This document shows positions 25,486-39,227 of a DNA stretch of 64,000 nt, in pieces; within the stretch, counting starts at the first letter, position 1, and the number at the start of each line of letters is the position of its first letter. The position numbers were made by a program, and so were the translations under genes. The DNA comes from Pseudomonas cremoricolorata (GTDB taxonomy: Bacteria; Pseudomonadota; Gammaproteobacteria; Pseudomonadales; Pseudomonadaceae), in NCBI RefSeq assembly GCF_000759535.1, contig NZ_CP009455.1, positions 4,402,001 to 4,466,000 of the forward strand, in the 5' to 3' direction. The notes beneath the pieces were generated by a model. It saw only the letters and a program-made list of their open reading frames with translations, made no database searches and was not told where the DNA came from.

Positions 25486-26550
25486 TCAGCGTGCGCTAAG
25501 GTCAAGCCGGCGCAGGTGGCAGGTGACCTCCTCGCGGTCGTGGTAGAGCTGCTTGCAGGCAATCGACACGCGTACCTGGCGCGCCTTGAAGGTCGCCTGC
25601 ATGCGTTCGAGCAGGCGGCGCACCTCCGGGTAGCGCTGTTTCATCGGCAGCTTGAGGTTGACGATGGCCTCGCGGCACAGCCCTTCGCCCAGCCAGGTCT
25701 CGATCAGCGCAGTACTGCGCGCTGGCTTCTCGACGATGTCGCAGACCATCCAGTCGACCCGCTGCCTGGGCTTCCAGGTAAAGCCATCGGCCATCAGGTG
25801 CTGCACCAGGCCGGTGTCCATCAGGCTTTCGGCCATCGGGCCGTTGTCGATGGCGGTGACCAGCATGCCGCGCTTGACCAATTGGTAGGTCCAGCCACCG
25901 GGCGAAGCGCCCAGATCGACCCCGGTCATGTCGTCGCCCAGGCGCGCCGGCCACTGCTCGCGAGGAATGAACTGATGCCAGGCTTCTTCCAGCTTGAGGG
26001 TCGAGCGGCTGGGCGCTTCGCGGGGGAATTTCAAGCGCGGAATGCCCATTGGCCACAGCGCCGAGTTGTCCTGGTCGGCCAGGCCGACGAACACCCGACG
26101 ACCACTGATGAAGGTCAGCAACAGGCGTGGCCTGGCGGCGTCATCGACCAGTCGCCCGGCCTTCTCCAGGGCCTTGCGCAGCGGCCCTTCAAACTTGCGG
26201 CAGAAGGTCGACAGTTCCTTGCCGTCGTTGCTGTCGAGCACCTCCAGCCACAGGCTGCCGAACACCGGCAGCTCGGCCAGGTGCGCCAGCAGCACGCTGA
26301 TGCGATCGGTTTCCGGCAGCTCGACGAACTCACCACGGGCCCACTGGCGCGGGAAGATCAACTCGCTGAAACGCAGCTCGGCCATCAGTCGCTCACTGCC
26401 GCCGTCTTCGCTGCAGACGAATTCGGCGCAGGCGCTGTGCGGCTTGGCCTTGGCATAACCGGCCACGCCCAGGCGTGCAGCGTGCTCGCTGAGTTCAGCG
26501 CAAACCTCGCCCTCGAAGCCGGGCCGGCAATGCATCAACAGGGTACTCAT
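25486..26550 (-). CDS. rlmM: 23S rRNA C2498 2'-O-ribose methyltransferase
   Basis: RlmM methylates the ribose of C2498 in 23S rRNA before subunit assembly. The 354-residue protein has an N-terminal THUMP-like region (MHCRPGFEGEVCAELSEHAA) and a C-terminal Rossmann methyltransferase. The S-adenosylmethionine loop is VDLGASPGGWTYQLVKRG, and catalytic-type residues lie in MVCDIVEKP and LKLPMKQRY. Its start diverges from acnA. Confidence 0.94.
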   Translation of the reverse strand: MSTLLMHCRPGFEGEVCAELSEHAARLGVAGYAKAKPHSACAEFVCSEDGGSERLMAELRFSELIFPRQWARGEFVELPETDRISVLLAHLAELPVFGSLWLEVLDSNDGKELSTFCRKFEGPLRKALEKAGRLVDDAARPRLLLTFISGRRVFVGLADQDNSALWPMGIPRLKFPREAPSRSTLKLEEAWHQFIPREQWPARLGDDMTGVDLGASPGGWTYQLVKRGMLVTAIDNGPMAESLMDTGLVQHLMADGFTWKPRQRVDWMVCDIVEKPARSTALIETWLGEGLCREAIVNLKLPMKQRYPEVRRLLERMQATFKARQVRVSIACKQLYHDREEVTCHLRRLDLSAR

Positions 26551-26795
26551 GTCTCACTCCACGGCGCTGGCGCAGTGCGCGCCAACCTTGCGCCAGCGCA
26601 AGGTAGCGCCGGCAAGGCGGCGAATGATAAAGGAAGATCGGAACCAGCGACACGCCCCGCCGGTCCAGAAGAGAGTCGGCCGGGCGAGCCCTGGCCTTAC
26701 GTTTCAGCCAGGCCCGTACCGTGCGGGCCGTCATACCGAGGTGACACCGGCAACCTTCGCATGATTGCCGGGCACCGGCGCAGAAGGAGTTGGCA

Positions 26796-29546
<2,751 letters not shown>

Positions 29547-29660
29547 TGCACTGAACAGGGGGCGTGGGGGGCCTGTAACAGTTGCGCCTCCTGTCCTTTT
29601 TGCGCTCGCCAACAGCCTCGCGACTGTGTGGGGCACGCAAGAGAAAGGGCCGCTTTGCAG

Positions 29661-29685
29661 CCCTTCGCGGGTAAACCGCGAAGGG
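29661..29685. repeat. REP-like palindrome between acnA and gdhB
   Basis: CCCTTCGCGG-GTAAA-CCGCGAAGGG is a perfect 10-base stem. A small TCGC-GTA-GCGA hairpin follows at once. It shares its core with the palindrome at 23929-23978 and sits in the 209-base gap between convergent genes. Confidence 0.7.
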
Positions 29686-29755
29686 TCGCGTAGCGACCCC
29701 AGTGCATTGAGGGTGGCCGGCATCACTGCCGGCCACCTCTCACTTCACCCAGCGC

Positions 29756-32700
29756 TCAGGACGGCACCACCACTGCCTGCCCGCTCAGCGCCAGGTCGAC
29801 CAGCTCGCGGTTGGCCACCGCGTACATCGCATAGTCGTGACCGGTGGCGTTGCGCAGGTCGTCGAGCATCGCGCGCCAGCGTTCGGCCATGACGCGATGC
29901 TGCTCGATCCACAGCGCCACGCGGGCGTCCATGTCCTGCGGGGCGTTGGCCATTTGCAGCACCGAGATGGTGATCGCGCGCTGCTGCAGGTCGATGTCGT
30001 CGCGGAAGGCTTCGCGGGCCAGTGCCTGCCAGTTGTTTTCCACCGGCAGGTTGCTGATTTCCTGCAAGTACCAGGTCAGGTCCAGGGCGCTGCCGACTGC
30101 GAAGAACGCCTTGGCGACCTGGGCAGGATCGTGGCCGGTGACGTCCGAGGCCTCGATGATCGGCAGCAGGGTGTACAGGTGCGTGGTGCCGGCCACCATG
30201 CGCGCCAGCAGCTCCGGCACACCGGCTTCGACGAAGCTCTGGTAGCGCACCTGCCAGCGTTCGCGGGTCGGGCCTTCCAGCAGTTCGTCGAGTTTGAGCC
30301 CCAGTTGAGCGATCTTCGGCCCGAAGTGGGCGATGTCGCGTCCGGCGTCCTGCTCGTTGCGGCGGCTGCGCAGGAACCAACGGGTGGCACGACGGCCCAG
30401 GCGCATCAGCTCGTCCATCAGGGTCAGCTGGATGTCTGCCGGCACCTGGTAGTCGAGCGCCTCGATCTGGCGGAACCAGTGCGGCAGGTGGAAGATGTCG
30501 CGCACGATGACATAGGCACCGGCCACGTTGGCCGCGCTCATGCCGGTGGATTCCTTCAGGCGCTGAACGAAGGTGATGCCCATGTTGTTGACCAGATCGT
30601 TGGCGATCTGCGTGCTGACGATTTCGCGTTTGAGGCGGTGGCGGCGCATCGACTCGGCGAACTTGCTCACCAGCGAAGGTGGGAACGCGGTTTCCATGTC
30701 ACGGGTCAGGTAGTCGTCATCCGGTACCTGGGACTTGAGCAGTTGCTCCTTGAGGTCGATCTTGCTGTAGGAAATCAGCACCGACAGCTCGGCGCGGGTC
30801 AGGCCCTGGCCTGCGGCCAGACGCTCGGCCAGTTGTTCCTCGGACGGCAGGAACTCGATGGCGCGATCCAGCTTGCCGCGCGACTCCAGATCAGCCATCA
30901 GGCGCTTGTATTCGGCGATCCGCTCGCGGGCGCGGCGGGCGGCCAGCGACAGCGCCTGGGTCTGCTTGTAGTTGTTGCCCAGCACCAGGTGGCCGACTTC
31001 CTCGGTCATGCTGCCCAGCAGCTGGTTGCGCTGCTTCTCGGTCATGTCGCCACCCTGCACCACTTCGTTGAGCAGGATCTTGATGTTGACCTCGTGGTCG
31101 GAGCAGTCGACGCCACCGGCGTTGTCGATGAAGTCGGTGTTGGTGGCGCCGCCATTGAGGCCGTACTCGACCCGGCCCAGCTGGGTCATGCCGAGGTTGC
31201 CGCCCTCGCCCACCACCTTGCAGCGCAGCTCGTTGCCGTTGACCCGCAGGGCGTCGTTGGCCTTGTCGCCGACGTCAGCATGGCTCTCGCTGCTGGCTTT
31301 CACATACGTGCCGATACCGCCGTTCCACAGCAGGTCGACCGGCGCCTTGAGCAAGGCATTAAGCAGCTCGGTCGGCGTCAGGCGGTCTGCGGTAATGGCG
31401 AAGCGTTCTTTCATCTGCGGGCTGATGGCGATGCTCTTGGCACTTCGCGGGAAGATCCCGCCGCCTTCGGACATGATGCTGGTGTCGTAGTCGCTCCAGG
31501 CCGAACGCGGCAGCTCGAACAGGCGTTTGCGCTCGGCAAAGCTGTTGGCCGTCTCGGGGTTGGGGTCGATGAAGATGTGCAGGTGGTTGAACGCGGCCAC
31601 CAGTTGCAGCTTGTCGGACATCAGCAGGCCGTTGCCGAACACGTCGCCAGCCATGTCGCCCACGCCGATGACGGTGATCGGGTCTTCCTGCACGTTGATG
31701 CCGCGCTCGCGGAAGTGCCGCTGCACACCGACCCAGGCGCCACGGGCGGTGATGCCCATCTTCTTGTGGTCGTAACCGGCCGAACCACCCGAGGCGAACG
31801 CATCGCCGAGCCAGAAGCCGTAGTCGATGGCGATACCGTTGGCGATGTCGGAGAAGGTCGCGGTGCCTTTGTCGGCCGCCACCACCAGGTACGGGTCATC
31901 CTCATCGTGACGCACCACGTTGGCCGGAGGCACCACACCACCGTCCTTGAGGTTGTCGGTGATGTCGAGCAGGCCGCTGATGAAGATGCGGTAGCAGGCG
32001 ATACCCTCGGCGGCGATGTCGTCACGGCTGCCGCCCAGTGGCAGACGGCGTGGCAGGAAGCCACCTTTGGCACCGACCGGCACGATCACCGAGTTCTTCA
32101 CCTGCTGCGCCTTGACCAGGCCCAGCACCTCGGTACGGAAGTCTTCCTCGCGGTCGGACCAGCGCAGGCCACCACGGGCTACGTTGCCAAAGCGCAGGTG
32201 CACGCCCTCGACGCGCGGCGAGTAGACGAAGATTTCAAACTTCGGCACCGGCTTGGGCAGCTCGGGGATCAGTTTGGGGTTGAACTTGAAGCTGAAGTAC
32301 GACTTGGCCTGGCCATCGGCGTCAGGCTGGTAGAAGTTGGTGCGCAGGGTGGCTTTGATCAGGTCGAGGTAGCGGCGCAGGATGCGGTCTTCGTTGAGTA
32401 CCTGCACCTCATCCAGAGCGCTGAGAATCGCCTGTTCCAGACGCTGCTGCTTGTTGTCCAGATCATCCTGGGTGAGCTTGCGCGCCAGGTAGAAACGGGT
32501 CTTGAACAGGCGCGTCAGCTCGCGGGCGATGTCGGTGTGGTTGTTCAGGGTCGCGGCGATATAACCCAGGTCGAAGCCCAGGCGAATCTGCTTGAGGTAA
32601 CGAGCGTAGGCCCGCAGCAGCGCCACGTCGCGCCACGGCAGGCCGGCGGTCAGCACCAGGCGGTTGAAGGCATCGTTCTCGGCATCGCCGCCCACGATAT

Positions 32701-34621
32701 GGATGAAGGCGTCCTGCAGCACGTCGTTGAGCTGCTGGATGTCCAGGTCCAGGCCTTCGCTGTAGGTGAAGGCAAAATCATGAATCCAGAACTCGCGGCC
32801 GTTGGTGTGACGCAGACGGTACGGGAATTCACCCAGCACGCGCAGGCCGAGGTTCTCCAGAATCGGCAGCACGTCCGACAGCGCCAGCGGCGTGTCGGCG
32901 TGGTACAGCTTGCAATGCAGGGTGCGCTCGCCGATCTGCGTCAGCGGCTGGTAGAAGCTCATCGCCAGCGGACGTTTGTCGTTCAGCGCCACCACGTGCT
33001 GCAGGTCGACCACCGCCGAATGCGGGGCGAAGCGCTCGCGGTAACCGGCCGGGAAGCCTTTGGGGAAGTCGGCGAGGATGTTGGTGCCCTGGGCTTCGCC
33101 GAAGTTCTCCACCACCAGCGCCGAGTAGTCGTCGTTCCACGAACGGCAGGCCTGGATCACTTCCTTTTCCAGCTGCTGCGGGTCGATGTCGATACGGTTC
33201 TTCGGATCGACGCGCAGAATCAGCTGCACGCGGGCCAGTACCGATTCGGAGAAGAACGTCCAGAACTCGCAGTCGCTGGCCTTGAGGCGCTCCATCAGCA
33301 CCTGCTGGATCTTCTGCCGCACTTCGGTGGAGTAGATTTCCCGCGGCACGTAGGCCAGGCAGTAGCAGAAGCGCCCGTACGGGTCTTTGCGCAGGAACAC
33401 GCGAATCTTGTTGCGTTCCTGGATCTGCACGATCGACATGACGGTGTTGAACAGCTCGTCGATCGGCGTCTGGAACAGATCGTCACGCGGCAGCACTTCC
33501 AGCACCTGGGTCAGTTCCTTGCCCAGGTGCGCCTTGGCGTCGAAGCCGGAGCGACGTTCGATCTCGGCCACCTTGACCCGCAGGTAGGGAATGGCATGCA
33601 CGTTCTCGCCATACACCGAGGAGGTGTACAGGCCCATGAAGCGGCATTCCTTGATGACCTTGCCGTCGGCGTCGAGCTGGCGAATCGACACGTAGTCCGG
33701 ATACGCCGGGCGGTGCACGCGGCTGGGCAGCGCGGCCTTGGCGAACGACAGCAGCAACGGCTCGTTGAGGTAGGCGGCGGCGTAGTCTTCGATGCGCAGC
33801 TCTTGCTCGCTCAGGCCCACGCGCAGCAGCGACGGCAGGCCGAGGAAGGACTGCTCGTCGTAGTTGATGCGCCCACCTTCGCTGTCACCGGTGACGGTGA
33901 ACTCTTCATAGCCGAGGAAGGTGAAGTGGTTGTCCAGCAGCCATTCGAGGAAGGCGGCGACTTCGGCCTTTTCGTTCTGCGCCGGGGCGTAGGGGCTTTG
34001 CTCGACCAGCGCCACGACTTCACGCAGGCGCGCTTTCATCGGCTCGAAATCGGCCACCGCCACGCGCACTTCGGCCAGCACTTGCTCGATCTCGCGGGCC
34101 AGTACGCTCAACTCGTTGGCATTGGCGCAGCGGTCGATCTCCAGGTACATCAGCGATTCATGCTGCACGCCCTCGCCCTGGCTGCCCTTGGGCAGCAGTT
34201 CGAGCAGCTCGCCCTTGGCGCCACGGCGCACGCTGAGCACGGTGGTCTGCAGGGTGTGGATGCTGTAGCCACGGCGGTTCAGCTCGGTGCGCACCGAGTC
34301 GACCAGAAACGGCAGGTCGTGGTGCAGCACCTCGACCACGCTGTGGGTCGACTGCCAGCCGTTGCGTTCGTAATCGGGGTTGTACACCCGCACTTGCGGG
34401 TGTTCGGGGTCGAAGCGCTCGACGATGCGCCAGGCCGAGAGGGTGCAGCCGACCAGGTCGGAAAGGCGGCGTTGGGTAAGTTCGTCCAGAGAGATGATGC
34501 CGAAGAACTGGTCAGCGAACAGCGCCACTTGTGGCAGGGCTTGTTCGCTGATGTGCTGCGCCAGGGCCGATCGCAGTTGCTGCTGGAAATCGGCCTTGCT
34601 GGCTGCGGTGAAAAACGCCAT
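29756..34621 (-). CDS. gdhB: NAD-specific glutamate dehydrogenase, large type
   Basis: This 1621-residue protein belongs to the 180-kDa GDH class found in Pseudomonas. It oxidises glutamate to 2-oxoglutarate with NAD and serves catabolism. The N-terminal half carries ACT-like regulatory domains. The catalytic core contains VARGGLRWSDREEDFRTEV, IVPVGAKGGFLPRR (active-site Lys) and the dinucleotide-binding region GVGDMAGDVFGNGLL. The C-terminal helical domain ends in VANRELVDLALSG. The length is normal for the class. GGAGT precedes the ATG at 34621. Strong codon bias leaves a 1640-codon open frame on the opposite strand, which is not a gene. Confidence 0.97.
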   Translation of the reverse strand: MAFFTAASKADFQQQLRSALAQHISEQALPQVALFADQFFGIISLDELTQRRLSDLVGCTLSAWRIVERFDPEHPQVRVYNPDYERNGWQSTHSVVEVLHHDLPFLVDSVRTELNRRGYSIHTLQTTVLSVRRGAKGELLELLPKGSQGEGVQHESLMYLEIDRCANANELSVLAREIEQVLAEVRVAVADFEPMKARLREVVALVEQSPYAPAQNEKAEVAAFLEWLLDNHFTFLGYEEFTVTGDSEGGRINYDEQSFLGLPSLLRVGLSEQELRIEDYAAAYLNEPLLLSFAKAALPSRVHRPAYPDYVSIRQLDADGKVIKECRFMGLYTSSVYGENVHAIPYLRVKVAEIERRSGFDAKAHLGKELTQVLEVLPRDDLFQTPIDELFNTVMSIVQIQERNKIRVFLRKDPYGRFCYCLAYVPREIYSTEVRQKIQQVLMERLKASDCEFWTFFSESVLARVQLILRVDPKNRIDIDPQQLEKEVIQACRSWNDDYSALVVENFGEAQGTNILADFPKGFPAGYRERFAPHSAVVDLQHVVALNDKRPLAMSFYQPLTQIGERTLHCKLYHADTPLALSDVLPILENLGLRVLGEFPYRLRHTNGREFWIHDFAFTYSEGLDLDIQQLNDVLQDAFIHIVGGDAENDAFNRLVLTAGLPWRDVALLRAYARYLKQIRLGFDLGYIAATLNNHTDIARELTRLFKTRFYLARKLTQDDLDNKQQRLEQAILSALDEVQVLNEDRILRRYLDLIKATLRTNFYQPDADGQAKSYFSFKFNPKLIPELPKPVPKFEIFVYSPRVEGVHLRFGNVARGGLRWSDREEDFRTEVLGLVKAQQVKNSVIVPVGAKGGFLPRRLPLGGSRDDIAAEGIACYRIFISGLLDITDNLKDGGVVPPANVVRHDEDDPYLVVAADKGTATFSDIANGIAIDYGFWLGDAFASGGSAGYDHKKMGITARGAWVGVQRHFRERGINVQEDPITVIGVGDMAGDVFGNGLLMSDKLQLVAAFNHLHIFIDPNPETANSFAERKRLFELPRSAWSDYDTSIMSEGGGIFPRSAKSIAISPQMKERFAITADRLTPTELLNALLKAPVDLLWNGGIGTYVKASSESHADVGDKANDALRVNGNELRCKVVGEGGNLGMTQLGRVEYGLNGGATNTDFIDNAGGVDCSDHEVNIKILLNEVVQGGDMTEKQRNQLLGSMTEEVGHLVLGNNYKQTQALSLAARRARERIAEYKRLMADLESRGKLDRAIEFLPSEEQLAERLAAGQGLTRAELSVLISYSKIDLKEQLLKSQVPDDDYLTRDMETAFPPSLVSKFAESMRRHRLKREIVSTQIANDLVNNMGITFVQRLKESTGMSAANVAGAYVIVRDIFHLPHWFRQIEALDYQVPADIQLTLMDELMRLGRRATRWFLRSRRNEQDAGRDIAHFGPKIAQLGLKLDELLEGPTRERWQVRYQSFVEAGVPELLARMVAGTTHLYTLLPIIEASDVTGHDPAQVAKAFFAVGSALDLTWYLQEISNLPVENNWQALAREAFRDDIDLQQRAITISVLQMANAPQDMDARVALWIEQHRVMAERWRAMLDDLRNATGHDYAMYAVANRELVDLALSGQAVVVPS

Positions 34622-34952
34622 CTGTGGTACTCCGCGTGGGCTCTTAATCGTGGGAACACTGTGCGCGCGTGCGCCCCGTACGGATCAACCATAGCCAACC
34701 CGTGCAGCGGGACGGACAAAAACCGGGCGTTGGCCGTGCCGGGCACGGTCAGCGTGTGATGGGCATCTGCAAAAGCGCCTGCGTCGCGGCGCTGGGCCTT
34801 TACGGGTGTCCATCGACTGCGCAGCTTAACGACTGGCACAGGCTTGCGGCTTGCAGCGCTGCGACATATTCGGTCAAGGTGAGGCAATATGCCGCACGGT
34901 TGGGCATTTCCCGGCTGGCAAAATTCCCTTCATTCGTACGAAAGAGCCAAAC
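34622..34952. other. 331-base intergenic region between gdhB and a small acidic gene
   Basis: It should hold the gdhB promoter on the minus strand and the promoter of the 34953 gene on the plus strand. I see no clear sigma-70 pair, hairpin or RNA gene. Confidence 0.4.
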
Positions 34953-35306
34953 ATGCAACTGAACACGACCCAATTTCTCGCCACGCCCTGCGACGATGAA
35001 GAAGACGACATGGCCACCTTGTGCTGCATCAGCGACAAGGGGCAGATGTTCCTGCTGACCCGCTACCCGGATGAAGACACCGTCGATCTGACCCTGGACG
35101 ACGAGCCTTCGACCCTCGATGGCCTGAAAGTCACCTTGGGCGCTACCCACTTGGTCATCGAGGTGGCGCCCGGGGACCGTGATGCGCTCAAGGGCGACGC
35201 ACAGCTGCACATCACCCACGCTACCCCGGCCAGCGACCTGCCCGAGGTGCTGCTGACCCTGCGCAACCTGCTCGACGGCACCGGCGAGCTGATCAGCGAG
35301 GTGTAA
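34953..35306 (+). CDS. Conserved hypothetical acidic protein
   Basis: The 117-residue soluble protein begins MQLNTTQFLATPCDDEEDDM and is strongly acidic. Alternating beta-strand-like segments (CCISDKGQMFLLTRYPDEDTV, LKVTLGATHLVIEVAPGD in parts) suggest a small beta-rich fold. The start is chosen at ATG 34953 with AAAGAG upstream; the frame is open for 34 codons before it, but that stretch is promoter-like. It lies upstream of and divergent from gdhB and converges with the DUF2235 gene with an 11-base gap. No function is recognised. Confidence 0.65.
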   Translation: MQLNTTQFLATPCDDEEDDMATLCCISDKGQMFLLTRYPDEDTVDLTLDDEPSTLDGLKVTLGATHLVIEVAPGDRDALKGDAQLHITHATPASDLPEVLLTLRNLLDGTGELISEV

Positions 35307-35317
35307 GCGCCCGCCTG

Positions 35318-36601
35318 CTAACCCAGTGGGTTGGCATGCACCAGGCGCACGCCATCGGCGGTGGGGCGATTGACGAACAGCACGTCGGGGCTGGCGTCGC
35401 GCAGCTCTGCCGCCGGGTTCCAGTGCGCCGAGGTGTGAATGTAGCGCTGCAACACTTCACGCTGCCCGGCAGTGAGGTGCAGCTCGGCGCTGTGGCCCAG
35501 GGCGTAGGCGTGCAGGGCCTGGCTGATCGGCTGCAACTGCGAAGGTAGCTGCGCCAGCCACTCGCCGGGCAGTGGTGCGAGCGGCACGCCGTGCTGCACC
35601 GCCAGCTCACGCATGATGCTCAGGTACACCTGCGACAACTGCCCCGGCACCTCGCGGGTCTGGCTTACGGTTGCGAACACCCGCTTGTACGGCGCCTCGC
35701 GCCGTGCGCGGTGATCCTCATCGAGCACTTCCCAGGTGTGCAGTTGCAGTTGCCCCGCCGCACGCGGGCTGTGTTCATCCAGCCATTGGGCCGCTTGGGC
35801 GTAGGCTGCGGTGGCCTCGGGCCGGTTGCTGGCCGGCACCCGGCAGCTGAACGGCTTGCACAACAGCACCTGTTCGCGCACCTGCGCCGGATAGCCGCCA
35901 CCGATATCGGAATGCGCCCCTGGCAACAGGCAATCGTTGCCGCTGGCGACCAGCGCAAAATGCTGGCGAAACTCGTCGGCAGCGGCCAGTTGCACGACCT
36001 TTCGGGCGATGCCATCAGCCAGGCCCAGGCGCAGCGTGCCGAACTGCATGCCGGGCGATGGGTGGGCCATTGGGTCGAAAATTGCCGCCACCGTGTCGAA
36101 CAGGCCGATGAAGTTCAGGGTCACGGCCAAGTCGCTGCCCACCTCCCCCGCAACCAGTCGGTTGGCGCAGTGCCGCGCAGCCGCAGCGCCGCGGCTGAAA
36201 CCGAACAGATCGACCTCCACGCCCTGCAGTGGCGGCTGCGGGTGTTGCTGGCGCCAGCGCGCTACCTGCTCGCGCAACCACTGCATGGCCTGTTCGACAC
36301 GGGCCTCGACACCTGTAGCGCCCAGCCCCGTGGCCTGGCTGAGCATCGAGTCCGGTGCGCCCTGGCGGGTGCCGATACCCTCGACGTACAGGCTCAGACA
36401 ATGGACGCCCGGATGCAGGTCCGCAGCATCAGGATACAGGCCGTACAACAGGGCGATGTTGCTGGGCGCGTTGGCATAGCTGCCGCTTGGCGCTCGCGCT
36501 GATACCCCGCCAGTGCCTGCCAAAGCATTGGTCAGATTGTTGCCTGTGCCATCGAAAAACAGCCCGATGCGCAGGATGTTGGTGCTGCTGGAATGCGTCA
36601 T
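35318..36601 (-). CDS. DUF2235 alpha/beta hydrolase (T6SS phospholipase-like)
   Basis: The 427-residue protein begins with the DUF2235 signature LRIGLFFDGTGNN. The nucleophile elbow GFSRGAAAARHCAN gives the catalytic Ser. IGLFDTVAAIF and the GAHSDIGGGYP motif (with conserved His and Asp) complete the family pattern. DUF2235 proteins include the Tle1-type phospholipase effectors of type VI secretion. There is no VgrG, PAAR, chaperone or immunity-like gene beside it and no signal peptide. It could therefore be an orphan effector or a housekeeping hydrolase. It diverges from the MoxR operon. Confidence 0.8.
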   Translation of the reverse strand: MTHSSSTNILRIGLFFDGTGNNLTNALAGTGGVSARAPSGSYANAPSNIALLYGLYPDAADLHPGVHCLSLYVEGIGTRQGAPDSMLSQATGLGATGVEARVEQAMQWLREQVARWRQQHPQPPLQGVEVDLFGFSRGAAAARHCANRLVAGEVGSDLAVTLNFIGLFDTVAAIFDPMAHPSPGMQFGTLRLGLADGIARKVVQLAAADEFRQHFALVASGNDCLLPGAHSDIGGGYPAQVREQVLLCKPFSCRVPASNRPEATAAYAQAAQWLDEHSPRAAGQLQLHTWEVLDEDHRARREAPYKRVFATVSQTREVPGQLSQVYLSIMRELAVQHGVPLAPLPGEWLAQLPSQLQPISQALHAYALGHSAELHLTAGQREVLQRYIHTSAHWNPAAELRDASPDVLFVNRPTADGVRLVHANPLG

Positions 36602-36827
36602 GACGTGTGCCCGCTCAAGAATGGCAGTGCAGCAAACGCCGATGAGTCAGAGCGGACGATCGGACAATTCCGTTGTTATTGCAGGGGGTTTCGCCACTTT
36701 GGTTGCGAATCACACGAAAATAGCCCTGCGCCGATTGGTCGGCACCCCCGCGGATGGATTAAAGTAGCAGCCCCTGCCAGGGCGGCTGCACATGCAACCC
36801 CCGGCGTTTCCCCAGGAACCACCTCCG

Positions 36828-37787
<960 letters not shown>

Positions 37788-37791
37788 CGCC

Positions 37792-38736
37792 ATGCCCGCC
37801 ACCCACTCCCTCGAACCCGGCATCCGCATCGGTCTGGCCGAGCTGATCGACATGCGCCATCGGGTGCGGGAAATCCAGCTGTTCGCTCGCCCCGGCCAGC
37901 GTGGCCCGTTGGTGGGGCTGCACCATTCCAAGTTGCGTGGGCGCGGGGTGGATTTCGACCAGGTGCGGGTCTACCAGGCCGGTGATGACGTGCGCAACAT
38001 CGACTGGCGCGTCACCGCGCGCACCCAGGAGCCGCACACCAAGCTGTTCCACGAGGAGCGCGAGCGGCCAATCTTCATTCTCATCGAACAAAGCCAGCGG
38101 CTGTTCTTCGGCTCGGGGCTGATGTTCAAGTCGGTGCTCGCCGCCCAGGCTGCCGCGTTGTTCGGCTGGGCGGCGCTGGAACACAATGACCGCATCGGCG
38201 GGCTGGTGTTCGGCGCCAGCGAGCCCCATGAAATCAAGCCGCGGCGCAGCAAGCAGAGCCTGCTGCAACTGCTCAACCGCCTGGCCAGGATCAACCAGGC
38301 GCTGCACAGCGACAGCGCCTCGGGCACCGACAGTCTGGGCCTGGCTCTGCGCCGCGCGCGCGAAGTGCTGCGCCCCGGCAGCCTGGCGATCATCATCTGC
38401 GACGAGCGGGCGTTGAGCGCCCAGGCCGAGCAGCACCTGTCGATGCTCTCACGCCATTGCGACCTGCTGCTGTTGCCGGTGGCCGACCCGCTCGACCACG
38501 CCCTGCCCGCCGCTGGCCTGCTGCGCTTCGCACAAGGCGATGAACAACTCGAACTCGACACCCTCGACCTGGGCCTGCGCCAGGCCTATCACCAGCAGGC
38601 CGAAGCGCGCATCGAGCGCTGGGAAGTGCTGGCGCAGAAGCTGCGTGTGGTGCTGATGCCGCTCAATACCCAGCGCGAGCTGATCGAGCAGTTGCGCGAG
38701 CACCTGAGTGAACAGCGCCCAGGGATCGTGCGATGA
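37792..38736 (+). CDS. DUF58 domain protein of the MoxR operon
   Basis: The 314-residue protein carries the DUF58 signature LRGRGVDFDQVRVYQAGDDV followed by RNIDWRVTARTQEPHTKLF, a degenerate VWA-like fold. It begins 4 bases after the moxR stop and ends with an ATGA overlap into the next gene. In related operons DUF58 proteins are thought to be partners of MoxR. No signal peptide is visible, so it should be cytoplasmic or peripheral. Confidence 0.9.
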   Translation: MPATHSLEPGIRIGLAELIDMRHRVREIQLFARPGQRGPLVGLHHSKLRGRGVDFDQVRVYQAGDDVRNIDWRVTARTQEPHTKLFHEERERPIFILIEQSQRLFFGSGLMFKSVLAAQAAALFGWAALEHNDRIGGLVFGASEPHEIKPRRSKQSLLQLLNRLARINQALHSDSASGTDSLGLALRRAREVLRPGSLAIIICDERALSAQAEQHLSMLSRHCDLLLLPVADPLDHALPAAGLLRFAQGDEQLELDTLDLGLRQAYHQQAEARIERWEVLAQKLRVVLMPLNTQRELIEQLREHLSEQRPGIVR

Positions 38737-39227
38737 ACCCCCTCGACGAGCTGCAACCGCTGCTGGCGCCGCAGGCCATCGGCAGCTGGCCGCCGGCGCC
38801 AGGCTGGTGGTTGCTCCTGGGCGCGCTAGTGATCCTGAGCTGGGGCCTGTGGCGGCTGCGCCACTGGCGCCCCAGACGCCCGGCGCCGGCTGCGCCAGAA
38901 CCGGGCCTGGACCCGGCACGCAGTGAAGCCCTGGCGGAACTGGCGCGGCTACCGCGCCCCTACGACGGTGCCCCGGCCGGTGCCTGGCTGCAACAGCTCA
39001 ATGCCTTGCTCAAGCGCTTGTGCCGCAGTCATTACCCCGGTGCCCACAGCCATACCCTCAACGGTCGGCAATGGCTGGCGTTTCTCGACAACCGCTGCCC
39101 GGCAGCGGGCCTGACGCGCTGGATGGTGCTGGTAGAGGGCGCCTACAAGCCTGAGTGCAAGCTCGACGACAAAGCCATCGCCGGCCTCAGCCAGGCGGTC
39201 GAAACCTGGATTCGCAAACATGTTTGA
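38733..39227 (+). CDS. DUF4381 membrane protein of the MoxR operon
   Basis: The 164-residue protein has a short N-terminus (MNPLDELQPLLAPQAIG), one membrane segment at about residues 25-45 (PGWWLLLGALVILSWGLW) and a cytoplasmic C-terminal part (ALAELARLPRPYDG, LNGRQWLAFLDNRCP). This matches DUF4381, found regularly in moxR-bat operons. It overlaps its neighbours by 4 and 8 bases. Confidence 0.85.
   Translation: MNPLDELQPLLAPQAIGSWPPAPGWWLLLGALVILSWGLWRLRHWRPRRPAPAAPEPGLDPARSEALAELARLPRPYDGAPAGAWLQQLNALLKRLCRSHYPGAHSHTLNGRQWLAFLDNRCPAAGLTRWMVLVEGAYKPECKLDDKAIAGLSQAVETWIRKHV

Noticed and set aside
29837..34759. A 1640-codon open frame on the plus strand opposite the NAD-glutamate dehydrogenase gene.
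   Set aside because: It is a codon-bias shadow: composition is rich in Val, Gln, His, Asp and Arg with no domain pattern, and it is antisense to an unmistakable 1621-residue enzyme.
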